Part shown: one piece after another, positions 24,401-39,400 of the stretch | Numbering within the stretch: the first letter of the stretch is position 1 | Layout of the letters: each line of letters starts with the position of its first letter | The notes under the pieces: generated by a model | Told to the model about the DNA's origin: nothing | Database searches by the model: none | Seen by the model: only the letters and a program-made list of their open reading frames with translations | Translations under genes and position numbers: made by a program | Source of the DNA: Notospermus geniculatus | Taxonomy: Eukaryota > Nemertea > Pilidiophora > Heteronemertea > Lineidae | DNA length: 64,000 nt | Reading direction: 5' to 3' | Assembly: GCA_002633025.1 (NCBI GenBank) | Contig: NMRB01000999.1 | Coordinates: 161,589-225,588 of the forward strand

Positions 24401-27400
24401 AAGACCTATTGATGAGAAACACATGGTCAGATCAGCAGGTTGCAGCAAAGAGTATCTTCTGTTGTAGTTTTCTAAAAACCTTGGAAATGAATTGGAAAGA
24501 ATTTGAAGAAACATTTTTCAGATGGTTGTTATAAGCAATATTTCTTCAAATATTTTTCAATCAGTATCGTAGTTTGCGAGAAAACATTGACAGAAGATGC
24601 CGTCTGCTGGACTCTGGGGACAGATGATGCCAAATAGTCTTTGTAATAGGTACAAATGAGTGCAAACATTATCGCTCTGAGTACACAGAACTATCTTTTA
24701 CCTTCTCTGGAAGATTATTCTTATCAAACTGGATGAGTTTCGTCAGGAAAAGTTGGTCGCCCATCAGTTTCTTTGCCATGCTCCAATCAGGTGTTTCCCT
24801 CATCAGCACACAGACGGCCTGCATGACCAACTTGACAAGAATGGGTGGGCTTGAGTATGCCCTGAAAAAAACAAACAAATAGATGCTAGCATTATCACTG
24901 CTACTGAAATTTGCATCATTGTGATGTCATGTAGTGCATTAAACTACTGGTATGCGTTGCCAGTGCACGCATGCTTGGGTTCATCAGCGTCTTGGCAACT
25001 TTGATCAAACTGTCGGACTGAACCCGCAGGTAAGGCACACCTGCATATAAGGTGCATCCCCAGTTTTACAGCCTACCCTTGTTCACGGAAAAAAGCCATG
25101 CCTTATAGTCCGAAAAATACGGTAGGCTAGTTCTATCAAATTTATCAGCACATCCTCAGTTCTCAAAGCGTATATCATCCCATTTCCATTATCTGCCTCT
25201 AGTTCCAACCTTACTTGATTTCAGAAATATCAGCCTTGTTAAGGGCATCGAGGGAAGCGATAGCTGTCTGAAGGGCTGGTAGGACTGAGGCTAAGTCTCG
25301 CTGACATTCCTGAAAACAACATGCAAAATAAGAGAAAATCTGACATCAGAATGAATTTTTTGCTTCTTTGCAAGTAGATAATGCTCAAAAATGACACCAA
25401 CACGTAAGAGAAGTCTGACACGTTTAACTCATCTGCTCCCACGTTTGAGCAGACAATATCTTCTGTTGAAGTTTTCTAAAAGCCCCAGAAATGGATTTTA
25501 AAAAATTTGAAGAAATATTCTTCAGATGGATCACGGGAAGAACATTTCTTCAAATGATTTTCTATCAATACCGTAGAGGTGGCGGTTAAACCTGAGGAGA
25601 ATATGGATCAGATCGCTCAATACTCACATCAGCGTAGTCCTGGACCACCTGTGTCTCTTTCGCCATAATTTCCCTCTCCTTTTCCACAATGGCCTTGACC
25701 TCTTCAACAGCAACCTGATCTTTTTCAAGTTGTTGTAATAACACTTCTGTCTCCTTAGCTTTTTCTTCGATTTTTGGCCCGAGGGCTACCAGCTCCTCTT
25801 GCATGGTCCCTACCAGTGAGTTGGCTTCAGAGAGTTTGTTAAGACCTCCGAGCAGACGATCCCTATGAAAAATAAACAAAGCTCATGAATTCATGGAAGA
25901 TGGCCACTTTGGTTGTACACCAAAGCAGACAAGCAAAAACAAAAGAAATACCATAACAGAGGTAAGCTTTGGAAAGCTGTTGAAAATTCAACAGCAGACG
26001 AACTCAGCTAACAAACATGTGCATCACCGATACAAATAAACACATACCGGTAATTACAACAAAAAAGGTTGGTAGCTGGCAACATCACCTTTAGACAATT
26101 ATAGACAATACCATGAGCACCATTGCGATTCAACACTGATCAACATGTAAACGTCAGGATCTTACCCAAGACTTCAGAAGGTAAAATAAATTACAGAGGT
26201 TGAAACAGACGACTAATTTATCAAATGATAGATGAGATATTACGAAGAAAGGAAGAAGATATCTACAGATATCTGCATTGTTATCAACTGATATTTGCAT
26301 AACTGTCTACAGATATCTGCACTGTAAATATTCAAATGTCAGAAAAATTGATCTCATGAACCGGAATAAAAAAATGAACATTCTGACTTACCTGCTGTTG
26401 ACAAATTCTGTTTGATTCTCCTCCAACATCTTAGCGTAGATTTTGATAAGTTCCATGAAACTGCTGGGGGTGGTGTAATATCGTCGCCTCATCTCTTCCC
26501 AGAATCTTGTCGTTACCTTGGTGATGTTCAGGTGGATCTTGACGCATACGTCTGACACACTCTCTTTCAGAGCCTGAAAATGGATAGACATTGTGTCTGC
26601 ATTTTATACAAGTCAAATTTGAATGAAAAATTTCCTTCACAAACACAAAGTTTGTGTTGACGAGGCATGCATGGTTGCCACTGTACATTATACAATGCAT
26701 GCAAATGTAAATACTGCTCCAAAATCACACGGAAATTTTATATCGGGCTGATGGGAAAATCCAAGACAGCTGCAGGAAGATAGCAATCACAATGGTGGAA
26801 ACTAAGTACCGGTAAAAATTTATACATTTGATACTTACGTCTAAATCTTTCCCTGGCTGTGATATAAAATGCGCATTCTGGAAATAGACCTGCGCCACAC
26901 TCAACATGGCCGGCTCATCCCACTCGTCATACCAATCGATAGTGCAACAGTTGATCAACGCCGGATTCATCCGGCATCGCTGGCGGAATTTATTGCCGGC
27001 GGGACTCATGGTGAGGACGACATGGAGATTCTTCTTTACTCGCTGGAGGAAAGAATGGATTACATTTTTTAAAAATATTGAGTTGAGAGCCAAGTGCCAA
27101 ATATGCAAATAAATGTATAGCGGGAGGAAACTGGAATCCCCGGAGAAGACCTGTGCTCTTACAGGCGCGGATTCAAGGGGGTGCATCCGGCGCACGCCCT
27201 CCCTTTTGGCCAACAAATCTGTAAAATCGACCATGAAATTCTAAAAGGGGCTGGAGGAAGAACGCTCCCATGTCCAAAGTGTGCATATTTCAGAAAGTAT
27301 TGGTCCGATTTGGATAAAATTCGCAGTGGTGATACTTGATAGCAAAAGATTAACAGTCACCATGCAGAGAGAACAAAATCCTAATTATCCTAAAACAATG

Positions 27401-30400
27401 CTTTTTTGAACCTCAACAAAAATAGAGAAATAACTGTTTTTTCCCCCTCAGAATCGGCATAGGTATTCAGTCATTGTTTCTCATTAACTTTCCAGTTGAA
27501 ATCTTCATGCACTTACTTTCACACAATTACGATAAAACAATGATGTTTACTTCAACTTCTAATGGGTGTGCTCAATAGCAGGAATGACAACAACAACCAC
27601 TTCGCATGATCCAGACAAACCACAATGTCATGGTTGGCTGATCTCTGCTGACTGCAAGTTCAGGTCAAGATTGTATTTTATTGGTGCATGAAGGCGATGA
27701 TGCAATACATTCACTAATATTAATTCTTTACAAGGCATTCTTGACATACCCTGCTTGACATTATACAGTCTGTAGTGTAAGCTTACTGTGTATTTTTGGT
27801 TATGTTGGTGTTTGTCTTACATAATGCAACATGTTCAATTCTGGTGACACTGCTTCTGCAGATAACACTCATACACTCGTAATTATGTTCATTGTGAGGT
27901 AATAGGCCCCTGTGAATACGCCTAATCATATTGCAAAAATCACACCATAGGGGCCAATGTCGTATTGTTGGAGATCTGGCTCTTACCAAGAGTGAGTGCA
28001 CCCAACTTTAGTTGTCCAGTCTAATTGTCAGGTAATTATCTCATTTTTCGTGAATGTGGTGGACATTATTCATCTAGAATAGGCCTAATCAGTTACCACT
28101 GGCCAAGGCCTGCTGTTATGACCATTTTTGGGAGTTTCAACAGTGCACAATAGGCTTTTATTGTTAAGTATCAAAATGCATTGTCTTAGCTACTGTTACA
28201 TAACATTACTACTTCTCTTCATGGTGATTGTTAATCTTTCATATTCAAGTATCACCGCTGCGAATTTTATACAAATCGGACCAATATTTTCTGAAATATG
28301 CACACTTTGGACATGGGAGCGTTCTTCCTCCAGCCCCTTTGGAGCAAATCATTGAAATTCACCACAGATTTCAATGTTTTTAGCACTCCCCTCAAAAAAA
28401 TTCCTGGCAGAAACACTGCCAGGCACCGACGTTTCTGCTGCATCACTCAGAAAATGAACTTCCAGGACTTCTAGTTGTTTACCCGGTACATACCTGAATA
28501 AAGAATTCGTACACAGAACTTCGAGTGTCGGGTACGTCTGCCTCAGCTGCTGCCCTCTTTAAGTTGATGGCAATACCATCGACTTCTTCATTGTCGAAAA
28601 GGTCAGGGACTTCACCGGAGTTTAGGATACAGTTGATGTCCTCCAAGAAGGTTTCCTGCGAATAGAATTAATAACCATGCAAAGTTTGATATACCGGTAC
28701 CTGTCTGGTGTTCACCAGTTACATTCGACTTAGTTGTTTTTTATCGTGCGGAAAATAACAGCCCTCATTTCAAACTGCGGCAGAAATTACTGTAGAGGAA
28801 ACGGAAATGGGCCTCTCAAGCTGTAAACAGTGACAAAACTATTCCATCTTCATTGCAATTTTCAACTTACATTAACAATATCACTGTCGGTCAACAGGAA
28901 CACCATGTTCAGACCTTGGACGCCACTCTTTTTGAACACCGTCTTCAAGTCTTCTCGGAAATCGGCAATATTGTACGTCCTTGTCAAGGTCAGTTGGAAT
29001 GGTTCGGCCCCCGACACGTAACATGCCAAGCGTACAGTTGTGGCTTTGCCAGTACCATCCATGCCAATCTGAAAGGAATGGTGACACAGATTTATTTGTT
29101 GTTTTGCCAGTTGCAGTACTATCCTTGCTATCAATCCTTGCATGCCTTCAGGCAAAGAAATTGTTGTATTTCCTCCAACAGATGGCAGAGGGCTAGTTGT
29201 TCATTATTAAAGGTGCTGCTACTTAAAGTTAAAAAAGTTATTAAAGTTATTGGTCTTTACCAGACACAGTTTTCTTTCCTTTCAGCAGAAACTTGTGAAT
29301 CTGACTGCAGTAAGGTCTTACCAGCAGCATGTGACCACCAGGTTGCCTGAAAACCCTTGCGGCCCTCACAATGTGAGATATCGCCTCCTTGAAGAACACC
29401 ATCTGAGAAGCTTGCGTGTTCCCAGCGTTCTGACGCATGTACAGCTCCTCCATAATCTGCGCCAGTTTGTTGTTGTCAGATATCGGCCGATAGACACGTT
29501 TCCCTTGACTAGAACTGGCCGAGTCCAGGAAGTCGCAGAAAACGACTGGTTCATCCATTAGTTTTTCTGGGGTCCACTTCACCTGAAGGAGCAAAGGTGA
29601 TAAGCATTATCTTCCAGATAGGTTATATTCGAATTCGAGAGGTAAAGCTTCTTCATAATGTTCTAGTATGATGTACTGCATTTTTCAAGCCATAACAGGG
29701 CCCCAAAACAGGCCCAGCAGACCCTTACCAGTTTTTCACTTAATATACAGAAAGTGAAGATTGAATTTGAAGATTGGAAATGAAGATACCATAAAGGCAA
29801 TGAATAAGATCGGGCAACACAAGTCTACTACATGTATATCAAATAGGCTATTTCAACCAAAGGCAAACAAGCTGCGTTCCTCCCATCACCAGCTTCAAAT
29901 CAAATCCAAATCCACTAAAGTATGAAATTTGTGGGCAATCTCCATTCTCTAGCTTGCATACTCACACAACATAGAATAGTATGTAATGCCAACAGCATTT
30001 TCTGCTCTGGACCCAGGTTGCATAAAAGTCATGCCAAGCAGACAACAGAACCTCCACCAAAACCGTCAACATATGAAATCATCTGATCTATTGACAAGAA
30101 TTCTTGGCTAAAAGCTACCTCAAGAATGTCTTCCACTCTAATAAACTTTACCTCAATTCTAATAAAATTTGGAGTTAATTCCCCAAATGTCACATGATAT
30201 TCCTAAAATACATTCAGTGGGTTGAGCTGATATCAAAATGTAATAAAATAGTAAACTTCAAAATCAAAATCACCACAATGGATACCGGTATTCCAATGGG
30301 ACGGAAAGATTCCTTGGGTCACTTAGTACCATAACCCCATAACCCAAGTATTACCTAAGTATTACGGTACCATAACCCCACCAACATACATGTAACAACA

Positions 30401-33400
30401 TAACAAAGCCATCAGAAAGAAGTCATGTTATTGGTTGCACAGTGCCAATGTCCACAATTTCGACCAATGAGGCAGCCAGTAACATACATACCTTGAAATA
30501 GTCATGCAAATTGTCTGCAAGAATCTTGTAGAATGTTTCCCTATCAGCAGCATTTGTCAGTCGATCGTGGAAGACACGGGTTGCCTCGTTTGCCAAGAGC
30601 TGTGCACAGTTGTCTTTGTTGACAATTATGCCCTCGTCTGCTTGGAACAGGCCATAGATCACCTGCAGTAAGATTTGAATTCGATTTGTAGAGTGTTTCT
30701 CAGGAAAGTAAGCCACCCAATAGAGAATTAACCTATTTGAAGCAAATAATCCCCATTTGCCAATCATACTCGGAGTTCGGGAATTACAAGATAAGAATAT
30801 GCGAGGCGGTCTAGGAAAACCCGGCGGATGTCGCATTTGAGGAAAGTGTTAATGGCCTTGGTGAACCCACACATTTCAACAGCTGAAATGTACCAGTACT
30901 ACATAATGGGTAAACAGTAGCAGATCAATGCACAGGCAATCTGACAACCCATGTTGATCATTCAGTGACTTCCGACACTGCCACACATGTTTACAATAGT
31001 TTATGAAGGATATCTGGCCACCCCCAAAATTTGCCGGCGAAATCCCCCTCCCCGTGATAACACCAGATTCAACATTTGGGGATTAAATCCTAAATGAAGG
31101 CTGAGTTACAACTTGAAGTTTTCGCGGACCACTGACTGACCTTTGACAGATCCCGTATGTTGAATGTATAATGAACCTTCGCGGGCGTAGGCCTCATGTA
31201 AGTGCACATACGATAATAGACGGCGATACTGGCCGACACCATGGAAAAGAGGCTCTCCTTCACTTCGGGCATAAAATCGCCCTCCTGGAGGAACTGACCA
31301 AGCTGGACCTGGTAGATGTGCTGGAGTGACCGCGTGGAGGGTTGTGGTAGGGCTAACATGCTGTACAGGTAAGATGTGAACATATAGGGTGACAAATATA
31401 CTACATATGAACATATCGGTACATCAACACAAGTGACATAATTATCCACGGTCCACACCCTGTCTTTGCAGAATTCCATGGAAGTTCTTGCAGTTCTTAT
31501 TGAATTTTATAGATAAATGGATGTGACTAAACCAGATAATCTCTACAAGGAAGTGATGCTATACGTACATGTATAAACTTTGATGAATTTGTGGCTAAGA
31601 AAATGAACTACATATTAAAAGAACCTGTGAATCTTTCTGGACAACATCAAAGGTATACAACCATGCACAGTATCGATACCTGAATGCTGCAAAAAATCTT
31701 TGTGGAGTTAGCATTGTCAACCAGAATTTGGTTTAAAATTGAGAGAGAAACCAACGCCTCACCAGAAGTGTTTCAGCAATCTTGGACTCAGCTGGTTCCT
31801 GCCGCCACCTGGTGGTCCACAGGCTGCAACCACAGTCACATCTAGAATGTCCTGAAATAATTCAGATTAAGAATGTGCACTTTTCTTCATTTAGTTGAAC
31901 TGAAGGTCAGAATCCAATCCTGTTTTTTTTCAAAGTCGTTAAATTTCTTACCTTCCAGACAAGTTTCTGTGTGTCGTAGAATCCGTTGAGATCCAGGAAC
32001 TGTCTGAGAAGCTCAAGTGGTGGCTGAGCTCCGTACTGCTCCGGTGCGGGCATATTCAAATCATCTACGAACACGACCACCTTACGTCCCTTAGGACCAC
32101 CCATTGTGTCCTTCCCTTTCTTGATCAGCTTGTAGGTGATCTGTGCCTGCGTCCGAGCAGACGTCGTCTGGGCGCTAAACTGAAGCGACGAGTGTATGAT
32201 GCCGGAGCTCATCTTGGGACGGCTGGTTCCGAGGAGGATGTTCATGTCATCTTTGCTTACATCTTCATGAAAATAGGACAGGATTAAAAAACGTCTGAAA
32301 CTTACTGAAAGTCAGGAACTGAACATACAATTTTTAAACCTTTTCATGGAATTGAAAATGGTACAGGAAAACTTAAAGAAAGGAGCTCAAGTAAGGGATC
32401 TCAACTAGAAAGTGCCTGAGGAAAACCCCGATTGGGGTCGAAAATTTGCAAAATTCGGAGACGACTTATGTTTACTATCATTTTGTGTGTCGTTTTTGTG
32501 CTTTATGTTGGATATATAAAGGGAGGGTAACAGAACCAGATAATTATATGATAATTGACACCAAACCACAAATTTATGGTCAATTTCGATGAAGTCGTCC
32601 ATATTAAAAAATTTCAAGTTCAAATTAAAAGATTTATTACAAAGAGGGGGAGCCAGAGAACCCCCCCCCCCCTTGGATATACACCTGGAAATTTACCTGT
32701 GTTATTCTGCCCCCATTAGATCCAGACCTGAAACTTACCTGCCATATCCTCTGACATCTTTGTCAGATTGCTGATGTTGTCAAGAAGGGCTTTGTTCTTG
32801 TCGGCAAAGTTGAAGATGTCGCCTAAAATTGTGTTACTTTTGAAGCCAGCGCCACCTTCCTTACCGAGCCTCTTCAACATGTCGTGGAGGATGGCTGATT
32901 TACCGACACCCGAATCCCCTGGAGAAGAAGAATAGATGGTAAGGAAATGTAAGGTTCAGACCAATATTCACAGCTTTTGGATGATTAATCTAGGTTACAT
33001 TTGTAACACGTCACACCAAATCAGGTATTAAGTCGGACAAGATGTGAACCAGGATGAACCAAAACAACTCTCATGAGATAAAGAAGAGATGTACTCACTC
33101 AGATTTTACAAAAGACAGACAATAAGCCTAGGCCTACTGAAATTGACAAAATGTTGGTCTCAACCTGCCAACTTCAGAGTGACTTAGTACCGTTTTGTGG
33201 TGACGGGTCACAGTTATCAATGATCTTGGGTTGACTGCCAGGGGCAAATTCAGCTACCGATAACAGCCCCAAGGATCACCAGGGACCTGTAGTCAACAAC
33301 TTACATTTATGCAGGAGGAAACTGGATAAACCAATGAACTTACCAGTAAGTAGGACAGGATTCTTGCTCAGCAGCAGAAGACTGGTCAAGAATGTGTACC

Positions 33401-36400
33401 GTACTGAATCAACGGTTGGTACAATCTCTTCTTCGTGCGACTGACCCTTTTTCTGGTCGCCGCCGATTCCCATACTCTCGCCGATGGTGATCACATTTCC
33501 ACGTTCGATGAGGGAATGCGTGCTCGGGACCATGGCGTCCCAGGAGACGAAGTTGCCAGATTCCATATCGAGGAAGTAACTGTAGATTGATTTGCTGCCG
33601 GCGGGTAAACGTATTCCTGAAACAGAAGTGAAGTATTCAGCGCCATCCATGTTCAGACGACATCTTCAATAAGATATTTCTCAAAATTGGCCAAGTTCAG
33701 GATTATTTTTGAAGAGAAGTTGCACATTTTCACCACTCTATAGATATTCCTTTGGAGTTCCCAGAGAAAACATGTGTTGTTGTCAAAAAGAGTCGTCGTC
33801 TCTATGACATTATGGGCCGTATGCTTGTGTCGGACTTCAGCATAAAGTATAGCTGAAGTTAGACTTTCTCTTTGCTTGAAGCATTGAGAAAAGTCAGACT
33901 TTAATGAAAGTGTGGCTGAAGTCCGACCTAAGCAGACGGCCCTAAGAGCGGTTGGTTCCAACTGCGGCTTGATCTCTGAACCTAAGAGGTGACAGGCGGC
34001 GATAGTTCCACTCTGACAGCTCAACTAACTCGTACTCACCAAGAGGAGGTTCGATGTCAAATATCTCATGAACAAGATTGTCAAACTCATTGGCGACATT
34101 GTAGAACGGTTTGTCAGATTTCTCTCCAGGCCGCTGGGTCAGCGATATATCACTATCCTGTTCCTCCTGTCTCTTCAAGTTGCCGCCGATACCCCAGACA
34201 AACGCAAAGACAAACATTTTTCCAAGCACGGTCTCGAGCTGGTTGGGATTCTTCTGGACGAAGTACATTTTGGACCTGTACGGGAGGAATTTCCAGGAAT
34301 GCTCTGATCAAATATTGTGATAATAAAGGGCTTTATCAAAGATTTAACCCTTAGACGCCCAAAGTAATGGAGCAGTTTCCACGACTTTACCAAATTTGAT
34401 CAAATATCACTAGCAAGGAAATCTACAGATACTGTTTGGTCCCATCAGTCTTCTCCTTCAAGAGGACTTGCTTAACTCATCTGCCCCAGGGTTGAGCAGA
34501 CGGTATCTTCTGATGAAGTTTTCTTAAAGCCTTGGAAATGAATTGGAAAGAATGTGAAGAAAGATTCTTCAGATGGTTGATAGGAACAACCTTTCTTCAA
34601 ATATTTTTCAATTAGTTCCATTGGATGTGAGAAAATTTTGATAGAAGATGCCGTCTGCTGGACTCCAGGAGGGGATGAGTTAAAACATGTTTACAGCGAT
34701 GATCACACCATGTGAGAACAAGTGGTGGACCTGAAATATCAACGAATATCACCTCTGGCTAAAAACCACATTTACTAACTGGTCCAGCTGTCAACCAATA
34801 AGATCATAGCGCCACAAATTGTACTTACTTCCCAGCAGCTCCAGGGTCAATGCGGACTTTGGCTTTCTTCCCAGTCGATCGTTTACTTTTCCTCTGCTTG
34901 CTTGGCTTACCTTCATCGTCCGTGTCTGAACCTGGGCGATTCGTTTGGAGGTCTGAAATTAAGAAAATTTTTCAAAACTGCCATTTAGAGGTCCAGGGTT
35001 CTTAGCGGGTCCGAGCGAGGGGAATACTGTAAAGCAAGATATTTTCGCGGCTGGAAATGTTCGCGAATCAAGAATTATAGACATATTCGCGGCAGTATAT
35101 TTTCACGAGACTCTGCCATTTTTTCAGGGTTTTTTTTCACGGTCTATATTTATCACTTGCATGTATTCATATTCGCGCCAGGAAATTTTCGCAACTCATA
35201 CACTCTCGCGAAATTCGCAAAAATTTCCTGCACGCGAAATTTCCCTGCTTTACAGTAGCCCCTGCCACACTGTAGAGAAGTGAACTGCCACATGAAATGG
35301 GAGACTTTACTGCCGTTAGAGGCCGGCCGCCTATTACCGGTAGCTGTCCTAAGATTTCATAAATTTTGAGGTCACCACGACGTCCGTGTGCACTTCTTCC
35401 CTGTGACTTCAAATTCCATGACATTCTAGGACCGCTGACTGGTGGTGGCCTTTAGCGGCAGTAAACAGACCTGCCTACCCTAACTTTGAGCTGGCTGTAC
35501 TGTTTTTGTGGAATGACCATAAAATGACACTTTTCAGTGTAAAATAATGAAACGCAACATTCTGCAGTTGTTCCGATCAGTGTATTTTTCTGCATTTAAC
35601 TGTAAAAACTAAGTTTTGAGTGTAAAAAATATGGTCAAATATGGTGGGTAGGCAGGTATGAGTAAAGTCTCCCATCGAACCTACCTGCTTTGACAAATCC
35701 ACCGTGTTTGTTGATGAAATCGAAGAAGGATGAAAGAATACTGCACAGACAATGTACAAGGCTCATCTCAGGGGCAGGGACAAGCTGCTCCTTGATATTC
35801 TTTGAGACAAATTCCAACCCCCTGTCCATGCTGTGATTGAAAAGGGCCTCCAGATGATGCTTGCCGTTTTCTGGAACATTCTTACCAAGTCTCTGCAGCC
35901 AGGTTCTCACGTAAGGGCGCCAACCGAGGTCAACAGGATCCTACAATACGAGGAGATTCGGTGCATGAAAATATGAATGCCTCTACATGGGGCAGATGGC
36001 TGTTGAAGGTGGGGCACCCCAGCTCTGAGATGTGATTTATGGCCAATCTTGACGAAATAAAGTGCTCCCTCGCTCTTACGATCCTCAATTCTACGAACTC
36101 CCGGATATTACGAACCCAACGTCTGGCTCCCAAAATTTCAAGACGTGGATGTAATTTTGCCTGTTCGGGCGGCCGTTTGGCCCAATTCCTGCCCATGATC
36201 AATTACGATGTGTACAATACAATCCAAGCTTGGGTTTGATTAGTGTACAATACAAACCTAAATATCCAAGCTTGGGTCTGATAAGTGTACAATACAAACC
36301 GAATTATCCAAGCTTGGGTTTGATTAACGCATGTTTGAGCATTTAATCAGGCAAATATTCAATAAAGTTAGCCTTGTAAATGAAGTGTATGCCCAGGCCG

Positions 36401-39400
36401 ACTCGGCATGGTCATCATGCCCCCACGGACGAATCCTCACTATTACGAACTCCTCGTTAGTACGAACTTAACCCTTGGACCCCGAAGGGTTTGTAATAGC
36501 GAGGGAGGACTGTATCAAATAATAGGAAAGAGCGGGAGACTCCCTGGACTCAGGCCTGATCTCATGCACTGAAAAGAACTTTTGTTTACTTACCATGTAC
36601 ACCATAGCACATCTGCTAATCGTCGCTGGGCTAGCCTGTGCTAGGTTGTCCACTTCAAATAAAAGCCTCATGCCGGGCGTCAAACTTATTCGTTCACCAT
36701 TCGCCAAGCAGAGGATCTTGGAATCATCAAGGACTGTGTTGAGATTCTCGACCCATAGGGTATCCACGGGGCCGTCCAGGATTAACCACTTCCACGGTGT
36801 GTAGGTGGCGCCACTTTGGTCCTGGTCTTGTTCTTGCTGATCGTTCGTGGCACCAGCTGCTTCGCTTTCTGCAGCTTCGGAGGCAGTCTTGGTGGGTGAT
36901 GCACCCTGGGAATCATAGAATAAGAAAATCTTTGAATTTTACTGTACAACTGCCAATTAGAAAAGAAAAATATCCAACAGAAGGTGACGTCTGCTTGTAC
37001 CAGATACCTGGTGAATTTACTACAGATGCAAAGTTCAGCAAAACTTTTCTCCATTTTCATCACAACACTCATTGAAAAACATGTAAATTTGAAGAGGGAT
37101 GGATTGTACCCGGTACTCGGAGCATTTCTTAAAATCAGACATAAGCAGATTCTAGCAAAATTGCCACGAAAACAGTACGGTATTATGATGAAACATGTCA
37201 CATCAGCACATAAAGCTCTCACTGAAACTGAGGTTACCAGGTTTGTAATGTAACAATGCATTGGCAAAGTACATTTTGTTTAGTGCTGTCCTCTGGGTAT
37301 AGCCCAGCATCAAATCTATGTCCTTTGGATGTCTGATGGTCATAATCACCTGATTTGGCTTCGAATCATCAACAGCTAACTGTCCTGGCTGCACAATCGT
37401 CTCCTTTGCAAACTTCCTCATTGCCATGGCTATCAAGCCGTCCGACCACTCAAAAGTATTAGGGTCGGTCTCGCCATAAAGTTCCCCCAACTTGACGCAC
37501 TTTGGATTGATGGAGAATATCTCGACTTGCCCTTTCTTGGCTCGATTCTGTAAAGGAAGAAAAATTTGGCACTGAAAGGTTTCCTTTGGGGATCTGGTTT
37601 CCTCCTACATTACATATAAAATCGCAGCAGAATATTGTGTACAAACCAATGAGCCAAATCAAGCTGACAGCTCTTGACACAAAACGTAACAGGAAAAAAT
37701 GCAAGATACTGGCACCAATACTCAACACTGGGAAAAATCTTGTCCACATGATACCATGCCAAGTAAATGAAAATAGCTGTCTACAATGAGATCTAGAGGT
37801 ACTACATAAGATGTGTCAGGATTTTCAATTTTTTCTAAGTCCTTACCAGATTTTCGTCAGACATCTACGGGGCTATGGGGACAACTAGGAAGCTGAGCAC
37901 AATCTTGAAGGAGTTTACCATAGTATCAAAAAACAAGCCTTAGCTAAACCTAGATGCATAATCCTACAAGGATTTGACTCAAAAACTTCAAGGTTGTGTG
38001 TCTACCCTAGGAAACCATTTGCCCCAAGGGAGGTCATCTAAGTACGGTTCCAAGCGCACAGGTGGAAGGGTAAGACTTGGTTCATACTCCATCCGATGGT
38101 GCTATCATACAGAAAATGCGGTTTCCATGTCACTGGTATTGGTTGACTGATAGCAGAATTGGATGAAGTGTAAACCAGCTTAACAAAGAGGAGAGGGTGC
38201 AGCTATAGCAATAGGGGAAATGACAAAAGGCATACCTGGAGAATATTGGGCTGTAAGGATTAGTGTAGACATGAATCAGACAAATATTGGTGCTGATAGT
38301 TGAATATTGATGAAAATTCAATGATATTTTGACAGAACAAAGTAAATTCTGCACACTTTAGAAAGTGGAATTCATAAAACTCAAATACCCACAAAACCTG
38401 GATCAGCATTTCATCTGTAAGGTGAACAATTTTTTCCAAGGAACAAAATATTATGTGACAGTGTGATCGTGGCAGTGTAAAATGTATCATATTGATTCTG
38501 CACACAGCATGCATACATGTGTCTCAGAGTGTCCTGTACAAATGTAGTGACCAAAAAAATGCTTCAAATGCCATTTTTCAGTTTACATGTACATGTATTT
38601 GAATACAAAACGCTTGGAGAAAGAGATGATATTTTGAAAATTTTTCATAAGTTTGACTTCTGATTAGAGTCATATTCCACAGCTCTGAAGCTAGTCAAGA
38701 AATACGGTAAGTGTCCATGGCTAAAGATTTTCAAAACAACTACCACATAATAATGCAATAACAGTGTTTTTCTGGCCACTAGATTTGAACACGCAACCTG
38801 AGAAGACAGACAGAGAAACAAAAGGTGGGAAAACAGACAGCAGGACTGAAACATACTGGGTCTTCTTGCTGGAAAACAGAACGACAAATATCATCGCATG
38901 CAGACTCGCATTACAGTAGCTTGGGTTACGGTTACAACACACATGAAGCCATGCAGTTATATCAGAACTAAACTGGGGACTGTAGGCCCTATTCTGTGTT
39001 GATGTTCTGTCAGACCTTGAGAGTTGGTTGAGAGATGGTTAAAAAACTTTGTTATTGACTTCAGCAGATTTATTCTTAGGAGTTAGACCCTTTCATGTCT
39101 GGTTGACTAGAACACAAAAATGAAACTCACCACCACAAGGTTTGGTTTCCCAGTCACCGGGTCGGTTGACTGATTCTCATCAAGACTAATAGATGGCAGC
39201 AACACTAACGCCCTCTGCAGGATTCCACGAGCAGTTGTCTTTCCTCCCCCGGTGGGGCCAACCAACATGACGCCGTGACGGACCATCAGCTGATTGTAGA
39301 GTTGTTTCACTTTCTCGATCTGACTCGGCCAATGTTGGAGCGACTGGTCTCGGATGGACATGGAGATTGATTTCTACAAAAGATATACTTGATGCTTCAG

